Assembly (NCBI RefSeq): GCF_036320655.1
Contig: NZ_CP143258.1
Coordinates: forward strand, 2,456,001 to 2,520,000
Source: Porphyromonas pogonae
Lineage (GTDB): Bacteria > Bacteroidota > Bacteroidia > Bacteroidales > Porphyromonadaceae
DNA: 64,000 nt
Direction of reading: 5' to 3'
The position numbers were made by a program, and so were the translations under genes. Shown here one piece after another: positions 15,631 to 28,340 of the stretch (the stretch's first letter is position 1; each line of letters starts with the position of its first letter). Below the pieces are notes generated by a model. The model ran no database searches. It was not told the origin of the DNA and was given only the letters and a program-made list of their open reading frames with translations.

Positions 15631-18600
15631 TTATAAATCAATTTTTATAGCTCCGGAAAAAGACATCGGCTCTCTTAGATTAAATTGAGGGTGACCACCT
15701 AATGATAGTGCTTCAGGATCATAGTGCTCCTTATTCTGTGTCCATAACCAAAGATTTGAAAAACGGGCTGACAGCTCTACTCGCTTAAATGGTGTTCTTT
15801 TTAGAAAATTATCAGGCAGTTGATAATCAAAAGTAATATCCCTAAGCCTTATCATTCCTCCCTTTCTTATTGAATTTGAAGAAAAAATGGCCAAATCCTC
15901 TCTATTAAGGGTGAAATTTGCCCAGTCTAAAGGAATTCCAGGTATATCTGTAATATTTTCATCTCCGGGTTTACGCCACCTTCGGGCTACGAATTCACTA
16001 ACTACGGAAGAACCTGAATACGGATTCATAGAAGGGTATTCGACCCTAAAGACATGCCCGAAATTGTAAAGGAACATGACACTCGCTGTAAAGTTCTTAT
16101 ATTTAATACTTGATGAAAAACCTCCCGAATATCGAGGCTGATAAGTGCCACTAAATTCAAGATCATCCACAGAAAGATTATCCAAACGATTTGTTTTTTG
16201 TTGCTGTCCATCCTTCCCCTTATAGAATACCTGAGGATTTCCTTTAGCATCAAGACCTGCCCATCTATAGCTCCAAATAGCTTCTCGTGGATAATTTTCG
16301 ACAAACCTCACTGTACCCTTAGGTCTATTGAGCATAGGGGCCTCATCATATACATTATTGTTCTTAATTTTATTCTTATTATATGATAACACCCAATTGG
16401 CAGACCAGGTAAAATTGTTCAAGCGCAGTAGATCGGCATCCAATGTAAATTCCAGCCCGTGATTAGTCATATCAGCTGCATTCACAAAGGCCTCTTCGTA
16501 TCCTGTTGTAGGGTCAAGAGTAGAATTACCCAAGAGATCGTAACTATAATTGTTATAGTAAGTAAAAGTCATATTCAATCTGTCCCATAAACCCAAATCC
16601 AATGATGTATTTATAGCTCTTGTGCGCTCCCATCTCAAAGAAGGATTAGGCGGAGTAACAATTCGAGTAATATACTCACCTATTGAAGACATATAAATTC
16701 TTCGAGCGGTCATCATCGGAGTTGTCTTTAATCCTCTATCAAAATTACCTGTCAATCCGTAAGAAAGGCGCAGCATAAGATTTGAGATTAAAGAAGAGTT
16801 AAAAAAGGATTCATTACTAATGTGCCAGTTTGTACCTAAAGCCCAAATCGGATTACGCCTGTACTTTCTGGAAACCCCAAAAAGATTGGATTCATCAATA
16901 CGGAGGCTTCCACTCAAAGTATATCTATTATCATAAGTATATGTACAGGACATATACTGAGACATTTCTTTGTTAGTACTTTCTCTAAACGGCTCTGCTA
17001 AGCTAACATCATATATATTAAGGCTACCATTCAACCAAAGAATCCCCCTACTCGCTTTTATCTGATCAAATGGCTTCCAAGAAAGGAGTTGATCATCATA
17101 ACCAAAGCGTCGGTATGAGAAAGTATTTTTTTGAAAGCTCCTAAGTTCCACCCCCCCGACAGCATTGATATAGTGCTTGCCCTCATCTCCAAAGTTTCTG
17201 ACAAAATTAGCTCCGGCTTTAAACACCCATGAAGACCACTTAGCATCAGATCCATCTAAGATGTTGCCTTTAGGAAGGTGATATTGCAAAGTTCTGTCAT
17301 CAACAAGCTCTGTCATCGAATTAATCAATGTTCTGGTATAATTACTCTGCTCATCAGATATTGATTTATTGTTTGATTCTCCTCTTTCATATTGATAGTC
17401 AAGAGTAGCGGTTAAGCCCTGTAAAATTTTAAAATCAGACCCCAAACGTATTTTATATGAGAATCCACTTTCCTTATTATTTGCAAGATTGGTTTCCTGA
17501 ATTAGATTACTTCCTTGCGAATAATACCCCTTAGATACCATATCCTTAGCAAATTCTTCATTGAAAGAAGAATAATCTTGAATCAAAGATCCATCTTCAT
17601 TCTTAACCAACTGGAAAGGACTCATCTGATAGAGCTTGTCAGATAATTCAGAGTAACCGATTTTATTACGACTTGATGTCAAATAAATATCAGATCTTAG
17701 TTTGAACCAATCAGTAATATTATATGAAGCTCGTGAATTGATACTAAAATGTTTGGCGTAGTCACCGATATAAGATGATACTTTATCCGAATATGTACCT
17801 CCAACATAATACTCTACTTTATCAGTACCTCCGGAAATAGACAAAAGATGATTATGAGCCAAAGCATTTCTCAAGAATAAATCGGACAGCTGCTTTTTGT
17901 TATCGATCTGCGATAGCATGTGAAGTCGGTCTTGCATCTCTTTTTCGGTTATTTGCCCGTTCTTAAATTTTAGGATTGTCCCTATCGACTGCGTATATCC
18001 GGCGATACTTCCATCATATATTTCTTTCATGATATACTTGAGCTTATCACAGTCTTGATCATAAGCCACCATATCCGATGAAGATGCTCTGTGCAAATCT
18101 TTTAGATCGGGACGAGAATCAATAGAAATATTGCTATTCAATGTTATCTTAAAATCATTTTTACGCCCTTTTTTAGTAGTTATTACTATCACTCCGTTTG
18201 CTGCTCTTGATCCCCAAATAGCTGTAGCCGAAGCATCTCTAAGAACAGTGATATTTTCTATAAGATCCATGTTCTGAGGGATCTCTTTGACCTCAAAGTC
18301 ATCAACAATAATCAAAGGTTCCGTACCTGCAGACAATGAAGCACCACCACGAATGAGTAGTTTATTTTTATAAACACTCAAGCCAGGTATTTTGCCCTCA
18401 AGAATACCATTGAGCCCGCTACTGCTTTTTACCGCAATATCTTTAACCGACATGGTACTCACAGAACCAGTCACATTAAACTTATTAAGCTTTTGGTATC
18501 CTGTCACTACAACAGCATCCAAATTTACCGCCTTATTGCTAAGTTTCACATTGCATTCATCTTTCTTGCCCACAGCAACCTCTTGCGTGTCATATCCTAT

Positions 18601-19101
18601 ATAAGAAAAGACAAGAATATCAGAAGAAGATGCTTCTATTGAATAATTGCCGTCAAAGTCTGTAACAACACAATTGGTACGTGCTCCTTTTATCCTGACG
18701 CTGCAATTAATCAGAGAAGAGCCGTCATTAGCATCAGTCACTCGTCCTTTGATAGTACGTTTATCTTTGGACTGAGGAGTAATCTTTTCTATGCGTATGC
18801 TTTTATCCTCTACGATATAATGGACTTTCTGGTTTTCTAGAATATACTTCAATATCTCATGAATAGATGCATTTTTTTGTGAAATAGAAATTCTCTTCTT
18901 CAAATCCAGATCTCCTGATTTGAACCAAATTGAATAACCGGATACCGTTTTAAATTTTTCTAAGGCTTCTTTCACGGTAACATTGTCGCACTTAAACGAA
19001 ATTTTTTGTTCTTGTGCATTTAATACTGAAGTGTGGAAAAATAGGAATAATAGCATTAGAAGCCCAAATGCTATTCTTTCGGGTAAAGATTTTCTCCTCA
19101 T
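15631..19101 (-). CDS. SusC/RagA TonB-dependent transporter with STN signalling domain
   Basis: An 1156-aa outer-membrane transporter. A signal peptide (1-30) is followed by an STN domain (about 33-105), a CarboxypepD-like beta domain (about 115-195) with the GYDTQEV segment, the plug (about 205-310) with GSRAANGVIVITTKKGR, and a C-terminal barrel. The STN domain is what lets such receptors signal to a FecR anti-sigma factor, and fecR is the gene immediately upstream (3-base gap). Together with the ECF sigma gene it forms a cell-surface signalling circuit that should be induced by its own substrate. Confidence 0.93.
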   Translation of the reverse strand: MRRKSLPERIAFGLLMLLFLFFHTSVLNAQEQKISFKCDNVTVKEALEKFKTVSGYSIWFKSGDLDLKKRISISQKNASIHEILKYILENQKVHYIVEDKSIRIEKITPQSKDKRTIKGRVTDANDGSSLINCSVRIKGARTNCVVTDFDGNYSIEASSSDILVFSYIGYDTQEVAVGKKDECNVKLSNKAVNLDAVVVTGYQKLNKFNVTGSVSTMSVKDIAVKSSSGLNGILEGKIPGLSVYKNKLLIRGGASLSAGTEPLIIVDDFEVKEIPQNMDLIENITVLRDASATAIWGSRAANGVIVITTKKGRKNDFKITLNSNISIDSRPDLKDLHRASSSDMVAYDQDCDKLKYIMKEIYDGSIAGYTQSIGTILKFKNGQITEKEMQDRLHMLSQIDNKKQLSDLFLRNALAHNHLLSISGGTDKVEYYVGGTYSDKVSSYIGDYAKHFSINSRASYNITDWFKLRSDIYLTSSRNKIGYSELSDKLYQMSPFQLVKNEDGSLIQDYSSFNEEFAKDMVSKGYYSQGSNLIQETNLANNKESGFSYKIRLGSDFKILQGLTATLDYQYERGESNNKSISDEQSNYTRTLINSMTELVDDRTLQYHLPKGNILDGSDAKWSSWVFKAGANFVRNFGDEGKHYINAVGGVELRSFQKNTFSYRRFGYDDQLLSWKPFDQIKASRGILWLNGSLNIYDVSLAEPFRESTNKEMSQYMSCTYTYDNRYTLSGSLRIDESNLFGVSRKYRRNPIWALGTNWHISNESFFNSSLISNLMLRLSYGLTGNFDRGLKTTPMMTARRIYMSSIGEYITRIVTPPNPSLRWERTRAINTSLDLGLWDRLNMTFTYYNNYSYDLLGNSTLDPTTGYEEAFVNAADMTNHGLEFTLDADLLRLNNFTWSANWVLSYNKNKIKNNNVYDEAPMLNRPKGTVRFVENYPREAIWSYRWAGLDAKGNPQVFYKGKDGQQQKTNRLDNLSVDDLEFSGTYQPRYSGGFSSSIKYKNFTASVMFLYNFGHVFRVEYPSMNPYSGSSVVSEFVARRWRKPGDENITDIPGIPLDWANFTLNREDLAIFSSNSIRKGGMIRLRDITFDYQLPDNFLKRTPFKRVELSARFSNLWLWTQNKEHYDPEALSLGGHPQFNLREPMSFSGAIKIDL

Positions 19102-19104
19102 ACT

Positions 19105-20217
19105 CTATATCTTTTTTATTATTATGGTGTTATTTTCTGTTGTATAGGTCAACTTATTGCTCTTCGTTATAATATTTAATATCTCATGAAAAGATTCTCC
19201 GTTTCTAAAATCTCCGTAAAATGTTTGTGATGCTATGGCATTATCTTTTAGAATTATTTTAACATTAAATGCCCGTTCCAAGTCTCTGATGATTTGGCTC
19301 AACGGCTCTTCATCAAAGAATAGATTTGTCTGGATGGATCGACTGGGAATATTTATAGATGAAACCTTAGGTAATAATAATGAATCTTGAGAATTATTAA
19401 TCCTCTCTGTTTCCAAAGTTATCCATGAAGTATAGTCAATGCCTTTAATTTTCCTTATTTTAATAATATCGTCTGTGATTGAAAAAATAGCTTGTTCATT
19501 GGGCTTTATATTTACACCTTCACTCTGAGTCTTACTGCCTCTCACATTTACTTCACCCTCGAGTAAGGTTATATAAGCTTTGGGGTCAGTAGTGTAAGCT
19601 TTCATATCAAACTTTGTACCCAAAACACGTACACTGAGAGCCTCGGTATGAACATTAAACGGCAATTCAGGATTTTTATGAACATCAAAGTAAGCTTCTC
19701 CATTGAGATATACTTTGCGATTCTTTTTACCAAATAGATTATCATATATAAGGGTAGACCCTGAATTGATCCAGACCTTAGTACCATCAGGCAAGGTTAT
19801 ATGAGTCTTAGAGCCCAAAGGCACATCAATACGGTAGTTATCCTCCTCTTGCATTCTTCTTACATCTTGCATTTTAGAAGAAACAAATAAGGTAATACCC
19901 ACTGTGACGAAAATCACAGCGGCATATTTGCTCCACTGAACAAACACTTTTGTATATCCCATCCGTTTTTGGACTGACGGAAGGCGCTTACGGATTGCTT
20001 TCCAAGCTATATGAGTCTTATGATGGAATTTCTCTTCATTCCGAGAAATCTCTTGGGTCTTCAATAGTATAATGATATCATGGTAAACCTTTTGGTTTTC
20101 AGCAGACTCTTCATACCATCTTTTTAATACATTATATTCATCGCAATCAATAGTACCATCAAATTGTTTTACAATAAGATGTTCCATATCGGCCATTTCA
20201 TTTTGATACTTTTCCAT
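19105..20217 (-). CDS. FecR-family anti-sigma factor
   Basis: A 370-aa inner-membrane protein. The cytoplasmic N-terminus (1-95) would hold the sigma factor, a single membrane helix lies at about 98-114, and the periplasmic part has the FecR domain (IDVPLGSKTHITLPDGTKVW, LNGEAYFDVHKNPELPF, VLGTKFDMKAY). It ends in a DUF4974-like module (about 295-370). It passes the signal from the STN domain of the adjacent SusC to the ECF sigma factor. A 370-base gap separates it from the sigma gene, with a -7-like box at 20444-20451, so it may have its own promoter. Confidence 0.92.
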   Translation of the reverse strand: MEKYQNEMADMEHLIVKQFDGTIDCDEYNVLKRWYEESAENQKVYHDIIILLKTQEISRNEEKFHHKTHIAWKAIRKRLPSVQKRMGYTKVFVQWSKYAAVIFVTVGITLFVSSKMQDVRRMQEEDNYRIDVPLGSKTHITLPDGTKVWINSGSTLIYDNLFGKKNRKVYLNGEAYFDVHKNPELPFNVHTEALSVRVLGTKFDMKAYTTDPKAYITLLEGEVNVRGSKTQSEGVNIKPNEQAIFSITDDIIKIRKIKGIDYTSWITLETERINNSQDSLLLPKVSSINIPSRSIQTNLFFDEEPLSQIIRDLERAFNVKIILKDNAIASQTFYGDFRNGESFHEILNIITKSNKLTYTTENNTIIIKKI

Positions 20218-20587
20218 ATATTAAAAAGGATTTCTAAATAATGAGACGTTAGCGCCAAGGTGATGGGTAGTACAAATGTGATTTTTTTTAAAATAAAATA
20301 CCAATAAGCTTTATATATGGAGCTATCAATAACATCTAAAAAAATATAAACTTAACACGCACTGAAATATTATAAACTAATAATCAACAATTTACAACAA
20401 TAAATCTTTAAATATTAAAATATCTATTTGAACAAATAAGATGCAAATATACGACATTATGATACAAAAGAACTATTATAAAACAGCATAGCTTTACACA
20501 TACTGAACACTGCATCTCCTACAGCACCTCTTATAATAGGCATATGTACATGAGATAGAAAATATTAATAAATAAAGTAGAGACCAA
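20218..20587. other. intergenic region between ECF sigma and fecR
   Basis: 370 bases of AT-rich sequence with no gene. On the minus strand TATATTTG (20444-20451) fits the -7 consensus. It would leave a leader of about 220 bases ahead of fecR. Autoregulation by the ECF sigma factor is possible but its binding site is not recognisable. Confidence 0.4.
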
Positions 20588-21178
20588 CTACTCTGCTGAA
20601 ATAATCATCATTAATAAGGCAATCATAAGATAATTACTCAGATCAAGCCTCAAATGAAGCAAGGCTTTTTTCATATGATATTTCACGGTATTCACTGATA
20701 TTCCCATTAAATTACTAATCTCTTCATAACTTAAATTATCCCGGCGACTCATCAGAAAAATTTTACGACTTTCGACAGATAGCTTTTGAATAGAAAGATT
20801 GATTTGGTCTTCCAACTCACTAAGAAGTAATGAATCCATAATTTCATCGCTAGTAATAAAAAGATGTCTCAATTCATCATTCAGACTAACACCTTGCGGA
20901 CGCCCGGCCTCTGATCTGTAAAAGTCTGTACAACGATTTCTCGCTGCCTGAAACAAATAAGCATTAAGAGTATGAGTAATATCTATTTCTCCTGCATTTT
21001 CCCATAAGCGTAGCAACACATCGGTAGCGACCATATCACTATCCATTTCATTATGTAAGAAACTATACGCAAAAGCCGCAAGCTTGGGATAATAAAGATA
21101 AAAAAGCTTTTTGAACGCTTTCTCATCTTTATTTTTCAATCCGGCCCAAAGATCCGGATCGCTGATAATCTTACTCAT
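20588..21178 (-). CDS. ECF-type RNA polymerase sigma factor
   Basis: A 196-aa sigma-70 family protein. Region 2 includes FKKLFYLYYPKLAAFAYSFL and LNAYLFQAARNRCTDFYR. Region 4 is a helix-turn-helix, LSYEEISNLMGISVNTVKYHMKKAL. It ends in a hydrophobic tail, YLMIALLMMIIS, often seen in Bacteroidetes FecI-like sigma factors. It should direct RNA polymerase to the downstream fecR-susC-susD-tlpA operon when FecR releases it. The divergent GH97 locus starts 665 bases away; joint control is possible but not shown. Confidence 0.92.
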   Translation of the reverse strand: MSKIISDPDLWAGLKNKDEKAFKKLFYLYYPKLAAFAYSFLHNEMDSDMVATDVLLRLWENAGEIDITHTLNAYLFQAARNRCTDFYRSEAGRPQGVSLNDELRHLFITSDEIMDSLLLSELEDQINLSIQKLSVESRKIFLMSRRDNLSYEEISNLMGISVNTVKYHMKKALLHLRLDLSNYLMIALLMMIISAE

Positions 21179-23970
<2,792 letters not shown>

Positions 23971-24008
23971 ACATTGATTATATAAAATAAATAAGAGTAA
24001 CAAATAAG

Positions 24009-25763
24009 ATGAAATCTACCAAATCACAGTACAGAGTACTTCTGATGACTTTCATGTCTTTGATATTCATCAACATGGCTTATGCCCAAGATATTATGAT
24101 CAAGGGACAAGTATTGGATGAGCAAGGCGAATGTGTTATAGGAGCTTCAGTACAAATCAAAAACAAACCGGGATCCGGAGCTGTAACTGACTTAGACGGC
24201 AATTTCCAACTCAAAGCTGCCAAGAATGCAGTACTTACAATCTCTTATGTAGGCTATGTCACACAAGAGATATCCCTGGCTACAACCACACTACCTCTCA
24301 AAGTAATCCTCAAAGAGGATAGTAAGCAACTCAAAGAAGTTGTGGTCATAGGTTACGGGTCGGTACAAAAAAAGGATCTTACCGGCTCTATTAGCAGCAT
24401 CGGAGAAAAAGATTTCCAAAAAGGAGCTATAGCTACACCGGGCGAATTACTCGTTGGTAAAGTAGCCGGTGTACAAATCACTCCCAACGGATCTCCCGGT
24501 GCCGGAAGTACTATACGTATCCGTGGAGGAGCTTCGCTCAATGCAAGTAACGACCCTCTCATCGTGATCGACGGAGTGCCTATCGAAAATAATGCAGCAA
24601 AGGGGTCACCCAGTGTGCTTAGCTCTATCAATCCACAGGATATAGCATCTATGAACGTACTGAAAGATGCCTCCGCAACAGCGATCTATGGTTCACGAGC
24701 ATCTAACGGGGTTATCATCATTACCACTAAAAAAGGTAAAATGGGGCAGAGCACACAGATTAACGTGTCTACCCAGAATTCTATTGCATTCACATCTAAG
24801 TTTGTAGATGTACTCAAAGCAGATCAATTCAGAGAATTGATCAAAGAGCACTCTCCGTCAAAAGCATCATTATTGGGCAATGCTAATACAGACTGGCAGA
24901 AAGAAATCTATCAAGCAGCTTTCGGATCGGATAATAATATTAGTATAAGCGGAGCCCTGGGAGCACTTCCCTACCGTGTTTCAATAGGGATGTACTATCA
25001 AGACGGAGTGCTCAAAACGGATAATATGAAACGTATCAGCAGCGGCATCAGCCTTAACCCACGGTTCTTCGATAATCATCTGAGCATTGATGCCAATCTA
25101 AAACTATCCGGAACAAAAAACAGATTTGCCAATAAGGATGCTATCGGCTCCGCTGTTGTTTTTGATCCTACGCAACCGGTAAAGGCAGAAGGCTTCGATC
25201 AGTTCGGCGGATACTTTACATGGATGAACGGCGGTAAGATCACAGTACTTGCTCCCGCCAATCCTGTAGCACTCATCAATCAGCGTGATGACAAAAGCAA
25301 TGTTTTCCGTTCTATAGGAAGCATCAAATTTGATTATAAAACATTTACCCTGCCCGATCTTCGTTTCAATCTTAACCTCGGCTTCGATTACACAGATAGC
25401 AATGGTAAAATATTTGTACCTGCGAACGCCGCATTCGAATGGTATAGAGGCAATAACAAAAATGGAGGAAAAGGAGGTACCAATAATGAATACAAGCAGA
25501 AAAAACGCAACCTATTACTTGACTTCTATGCCAACTACAATAAGGAAATAGCAGCAATCAGCAGTCGCATCGATGTAATGGCAGGTTATTCATACCAGGA
25601 TTGGAAAACAACGGAATACATGTTCCCTGATTATACGGCTGCTAAGGAAGTCATTTCCACACCTGTATTCGATCGTGATTATCCGCAAAACACATTGGTT
25701 TCATGGTATTCTCGTATCAATTATAGCTTATTGGAGACTGTTGCACGAGAATTGCCCTTTTAA
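24009..25763 (+). pseudogene. SusC-family transporter, 5' fragment, split by an IS
   Basis: The first 575 codons of a SusC/RagA TonB-dependent transporter. It has a signal peptide ending in YAQ, a CarboxypepD-like domain (about 30-100), the VVVIGYGSVQKKDLTGS junction, a plug with GSRASNGVIIITTKKGK, and the first barrel strands. After codon 575 the frame enters an IS1126-like element and stops after nine foreign codons. Joining base 25733 to 27069 restores one frame of 990 aa, the normal size for the family. There is no STN domain, so unlike the other SusC it would not signal to FecR. Confidence 0.93.
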
Positions 25764-25826
25764 TATTGCCTATATCGCTGGATATCATTATATTTGAATA
25801 TTAAACCAGTAGTCAAAACAGTCTCT

Positions 25827-26909
25827 ATGAGTAAGGAAAAGAACACCAATGCCGCATCTTTTGCAGAACTAGCAGTAGAACGTCGTCGCCAAGCCACCAA
25901 AAACAACTTTTTACATCAGATTGACAGCATTGTAGATTGGCGTCCCATCTCCAACTTGCTCAACAAACATTGCCTTAAGGGAGACACCCCATTTGGCGCT
26001 TCCTCTTACCGCCCCATTATGCTCTTCAAGATCCTGCTTTTGGAGACTTGGTACGGTCTCTCAGATCGTCAAGTAGAAGAGCGAATCAACGATTCCCTCA
26101 CATGGAGTGCCTTCCTGGGCCTGACGATGGACTTTGTTTCTCCCGATCACTCCACCATCTGTCGCTTCCGGCAAGAACTTATAGAGAAAGGCTTAATGGC
26201 AAAGCTATTCAAGCTTCTCAACAAGCAACTCAAACAACATGGCATCATGGAGATCAAAGAGGGCGCCATTGTGGACGCAAGTATTGTTGACAGCCCCAAC
26301 AAACCAACGGGAGGGCTTCAAATTGTGATCTGCGATGATCGGGAGGATACTCGTAGCGATCAAGAGAAAGAGGCTGAAGAAGAATACCAAGTCAAAGTCT
26401 GCTCAACGAAACCCGGCGTAGATGAAGAGGCTCGTTGGGTGAAGAAATGCAATGAATATAGATACGGTTACAAGAAGCACATCTTAACAGACACCAAGGG
26501 ACTAATACATGAAGTAATCACCACAGCGGCTAACGTGGCAGATACGACACAAATCATACCTCTGTTGGAGCAGGCTCAACTCCCCCAAGAGACAATGATA
26601 TTAGCGGACAAAGGGTACACATCCAAGAAAAACAGAGGTTATCTGTGCGACCACAACTTGATAGATGGCATCATGCACAAAGCAGTCAAAGGTATGCCAC
26701 TGACGGATGGTAAAAAGCAATTGAATAGACTGATCAGTTCCATGCGATGGCAGATAGAGCGTAGCTTTGGTAGCATTATACGATGGTTTCATGGTGGACG
26801 ATGTCGCTACCGAGGAATTGCTAAAACGCATTATCAGAACCTCATTGAGTCTTTGGCGTACAATCTCAAACGTGCGCCAAAGCTACTTATGCAACAAAAC
26901 GTAAACTAG
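25827..26909 (+). CDS. IS1126-like transposase
   Basis: A 360-aa IS5-family DDE transposase. The start is the ATG at MSKEKNTNAASFAEL. An N-terminal DUF772-type domain (SYRPIMLFKILLLETWYGLSD) precedes the catalytic core, with AIVDASIVDSPNKP (first D), ILADKGYTSKKNR (second D) and IERSFGSIIRWFHGGRCRYRG (E). It is intact and probably functional, and it is a candidate to move the MITEs that share its terminal repeats. Confidence 0.93.
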   Translation: MSKEKNTNAASFAELAVERRRQATKNNFLHQIDSIVDWRPISNLLNKHCLKGDTPFGASSYRPIMLFKILLLETWYGLSDRQVEERINDSLTWSAFLGLTMDFVSPDHSTICRFRQELIEKGLMAKLFKLLNKQLKQHGIMEIKEGAIVDASIVDSPNKPTGGLQIVICDDREDTRSDQEKEAEEEYQVKVCSTKPGVDEEARWVKKCNEYRYGYKKHILTDTKGLIHEVITTAANVADTTQIIPLLEQAQLPQETMILADKGYTSKKNRGYLCDHNLIDGIMHKAVKGMPLTDGKKQLNRLISSMRWQIERSFGSIIRWFHGGRCRYRGIAKTHYQNLIESLAYNLKRAPKLLMQQNVN

Positions 26910-26915
26910 ACTCTA

Positions 26916-26939
26916 CTTGAGGGGCACTGACCCCTCAAG
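26916..26939 (+). terminator. hairpin after the IS1126-like transposase
   Basis: CTTGAGGGG/CCCCTCAAG, a perfect 9-bp stem with a 6-base loop, 7 bases after the transposase stop. No T-run follows. It could add polarity on the downstream susC remnant, susD and susE. Confidence 0.45.
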
Positions 26940-27063
26940 AGGCTCAAAAATGAGCTAAATCAAGAAAGTTAGAATCAAAATTCCTTCGTCTGTTCACTAA
27001 AATCGGGCGGAAAACGGCTCGTTTTATGTCTCTGTGTCTCGATCCGACTTTTTCAACAGTCTC

Positions 27064-28316
27064 TATTGGACAAATATCTTTTTACAGCTACTGTGCGTGC
27101 CGACGGATCTTCCCGTTTTAGCAAAGACAATCGCTGGGGTATATTCCCGTCATTGGCTCTGGCTTGGCGTCTCAAGCAAGAGAGCTTCCTCAAAGATGTA
27201 GCATTTGTAAATGATCTCAAACTCAGACTTGGCTATGGCGTTACAGGACAACAAGACGGTATTGCCAACTACAGCTATATTCCGGGATACAACTTAAGCT
27301 CCAATACAGCTACTTATCAATTTGGGAATACATTCTATAATATGTATCGTCCGGCAGCTTATGACAAAGATATCAAATGGGAACAAACCGCTACTACAAA
27401 CATTGGACTTGATTACAGCTTCTTAAACAATAGAATATCGGGTACGATAGATTATTACTATAAGAAAACTAAGGATCTACTGAATGAAATACCCATCCCA
27501 GCAGGATCCAACTTCTCAAATAAGCTCCTGACCAATGTGGGGAATATCACCAATCAAGGTTTTGAGTTTACCATCAATGCCACACCTATACAAACGGAAA
27601 AGTTGTCTTGGGATGTAAGCTACAATATCACACTGAACAAAACTAAGATTACCAAGCTGAATCAAACCGAAGACCCCAATTACCTCGGTGTGCTCACAGG
27701 AGGCATCAGAGGCGGGACAGGTAATAATATTCAGATACACTCCGTCAATCACGCTCCGGGTTCATTCTTTGTTTTCAAACAACTTTATGACACCAACGGC
27801 AAGCCTATAGAAGGAGCCTATGCCGACCTTAACAATGACGGGATCTACAACGAGAAGGACAGATATCAGTATAAATCACCCGAACCTAAAGTGTTCATGG
27901 GATTCTCCACATCACTCAATTACGGTAAGTGGAATCTGTCCACAGCTCTACGTGTCAGCATAGGTAATTATATCTACGACAACGTATCGTCATCATTGGC
28001 TATTTTCAATGAGATAATAAACTCCAACAATTTCTTGCAAAATACACCTAAAGAGATCTATAAGAGCAAGTTTTCCACAGCACAGTATATGTCTGATTAC
28101 TATGTGAAAAATGCTTCATTCCTCAAGATGGACAATCTTTCCTTAGGTTATGATTTCGGCAAGCTTTTCAACAATGTTGGACTCAGAGCCTCTGCTACGG
28201 TACAAAACGTCTTTACATGGAGCAAGTACAAAGGCATAGATCCGGAGAGAGCTATTGACAATAATTTGTATCCTGTGCCTCGCACTTATTCACTCAATCT
28301 TTCATTCTCTTTATAA
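27064..28316 (+). pseudogene. SusC-family transporter, 3' fragment
   Basis: The last 415 codons of the split SusC. It starts in the barrel with DKYLFTATVRADGSSRFS and ends with the family's C-terminal pattern PRTYSLNLSFSL. The first TATTG is the second copy of the target duplication. A TTG codon happens to lie in frame at 27066 but there is no signal peptide, so any product would stay inside and be non-functional. No frameshift or nonsense mutation has accumulated, which supports a recent insertion. Confidence 0.93.
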
Positions 28317-28340
28317 TTATCTACTAACATTAAGACTGTT

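Larger units (their letters stand above)
25734..27063 (+). mobile_element. IS1126-like IS5-family element (1330 bp) inside susC
   Basis: Ends are GAGACTGTTGCA and TTCAACAGTCTC, imperfect 12-bp inverted repeats, and TATTG is duplicated at 25729-25733 and 27064-27068. Size, end length and 5-bp duplication fit IS1126 of Porphyromonas gingivalis. It has one intact transposase gene and a strong hairpin after it. The perfect target duplication means a recent insertion. The ends match those of the five MITE copies in this window. Confidence 0.93.

Noticed and set aside
27066-28316. Independent 416-aa gene starting at TTG 27066
   Set aside because: It lacks a signal peptide and plug and begins inside the target duplication; it is the continuation of susC after the IS.
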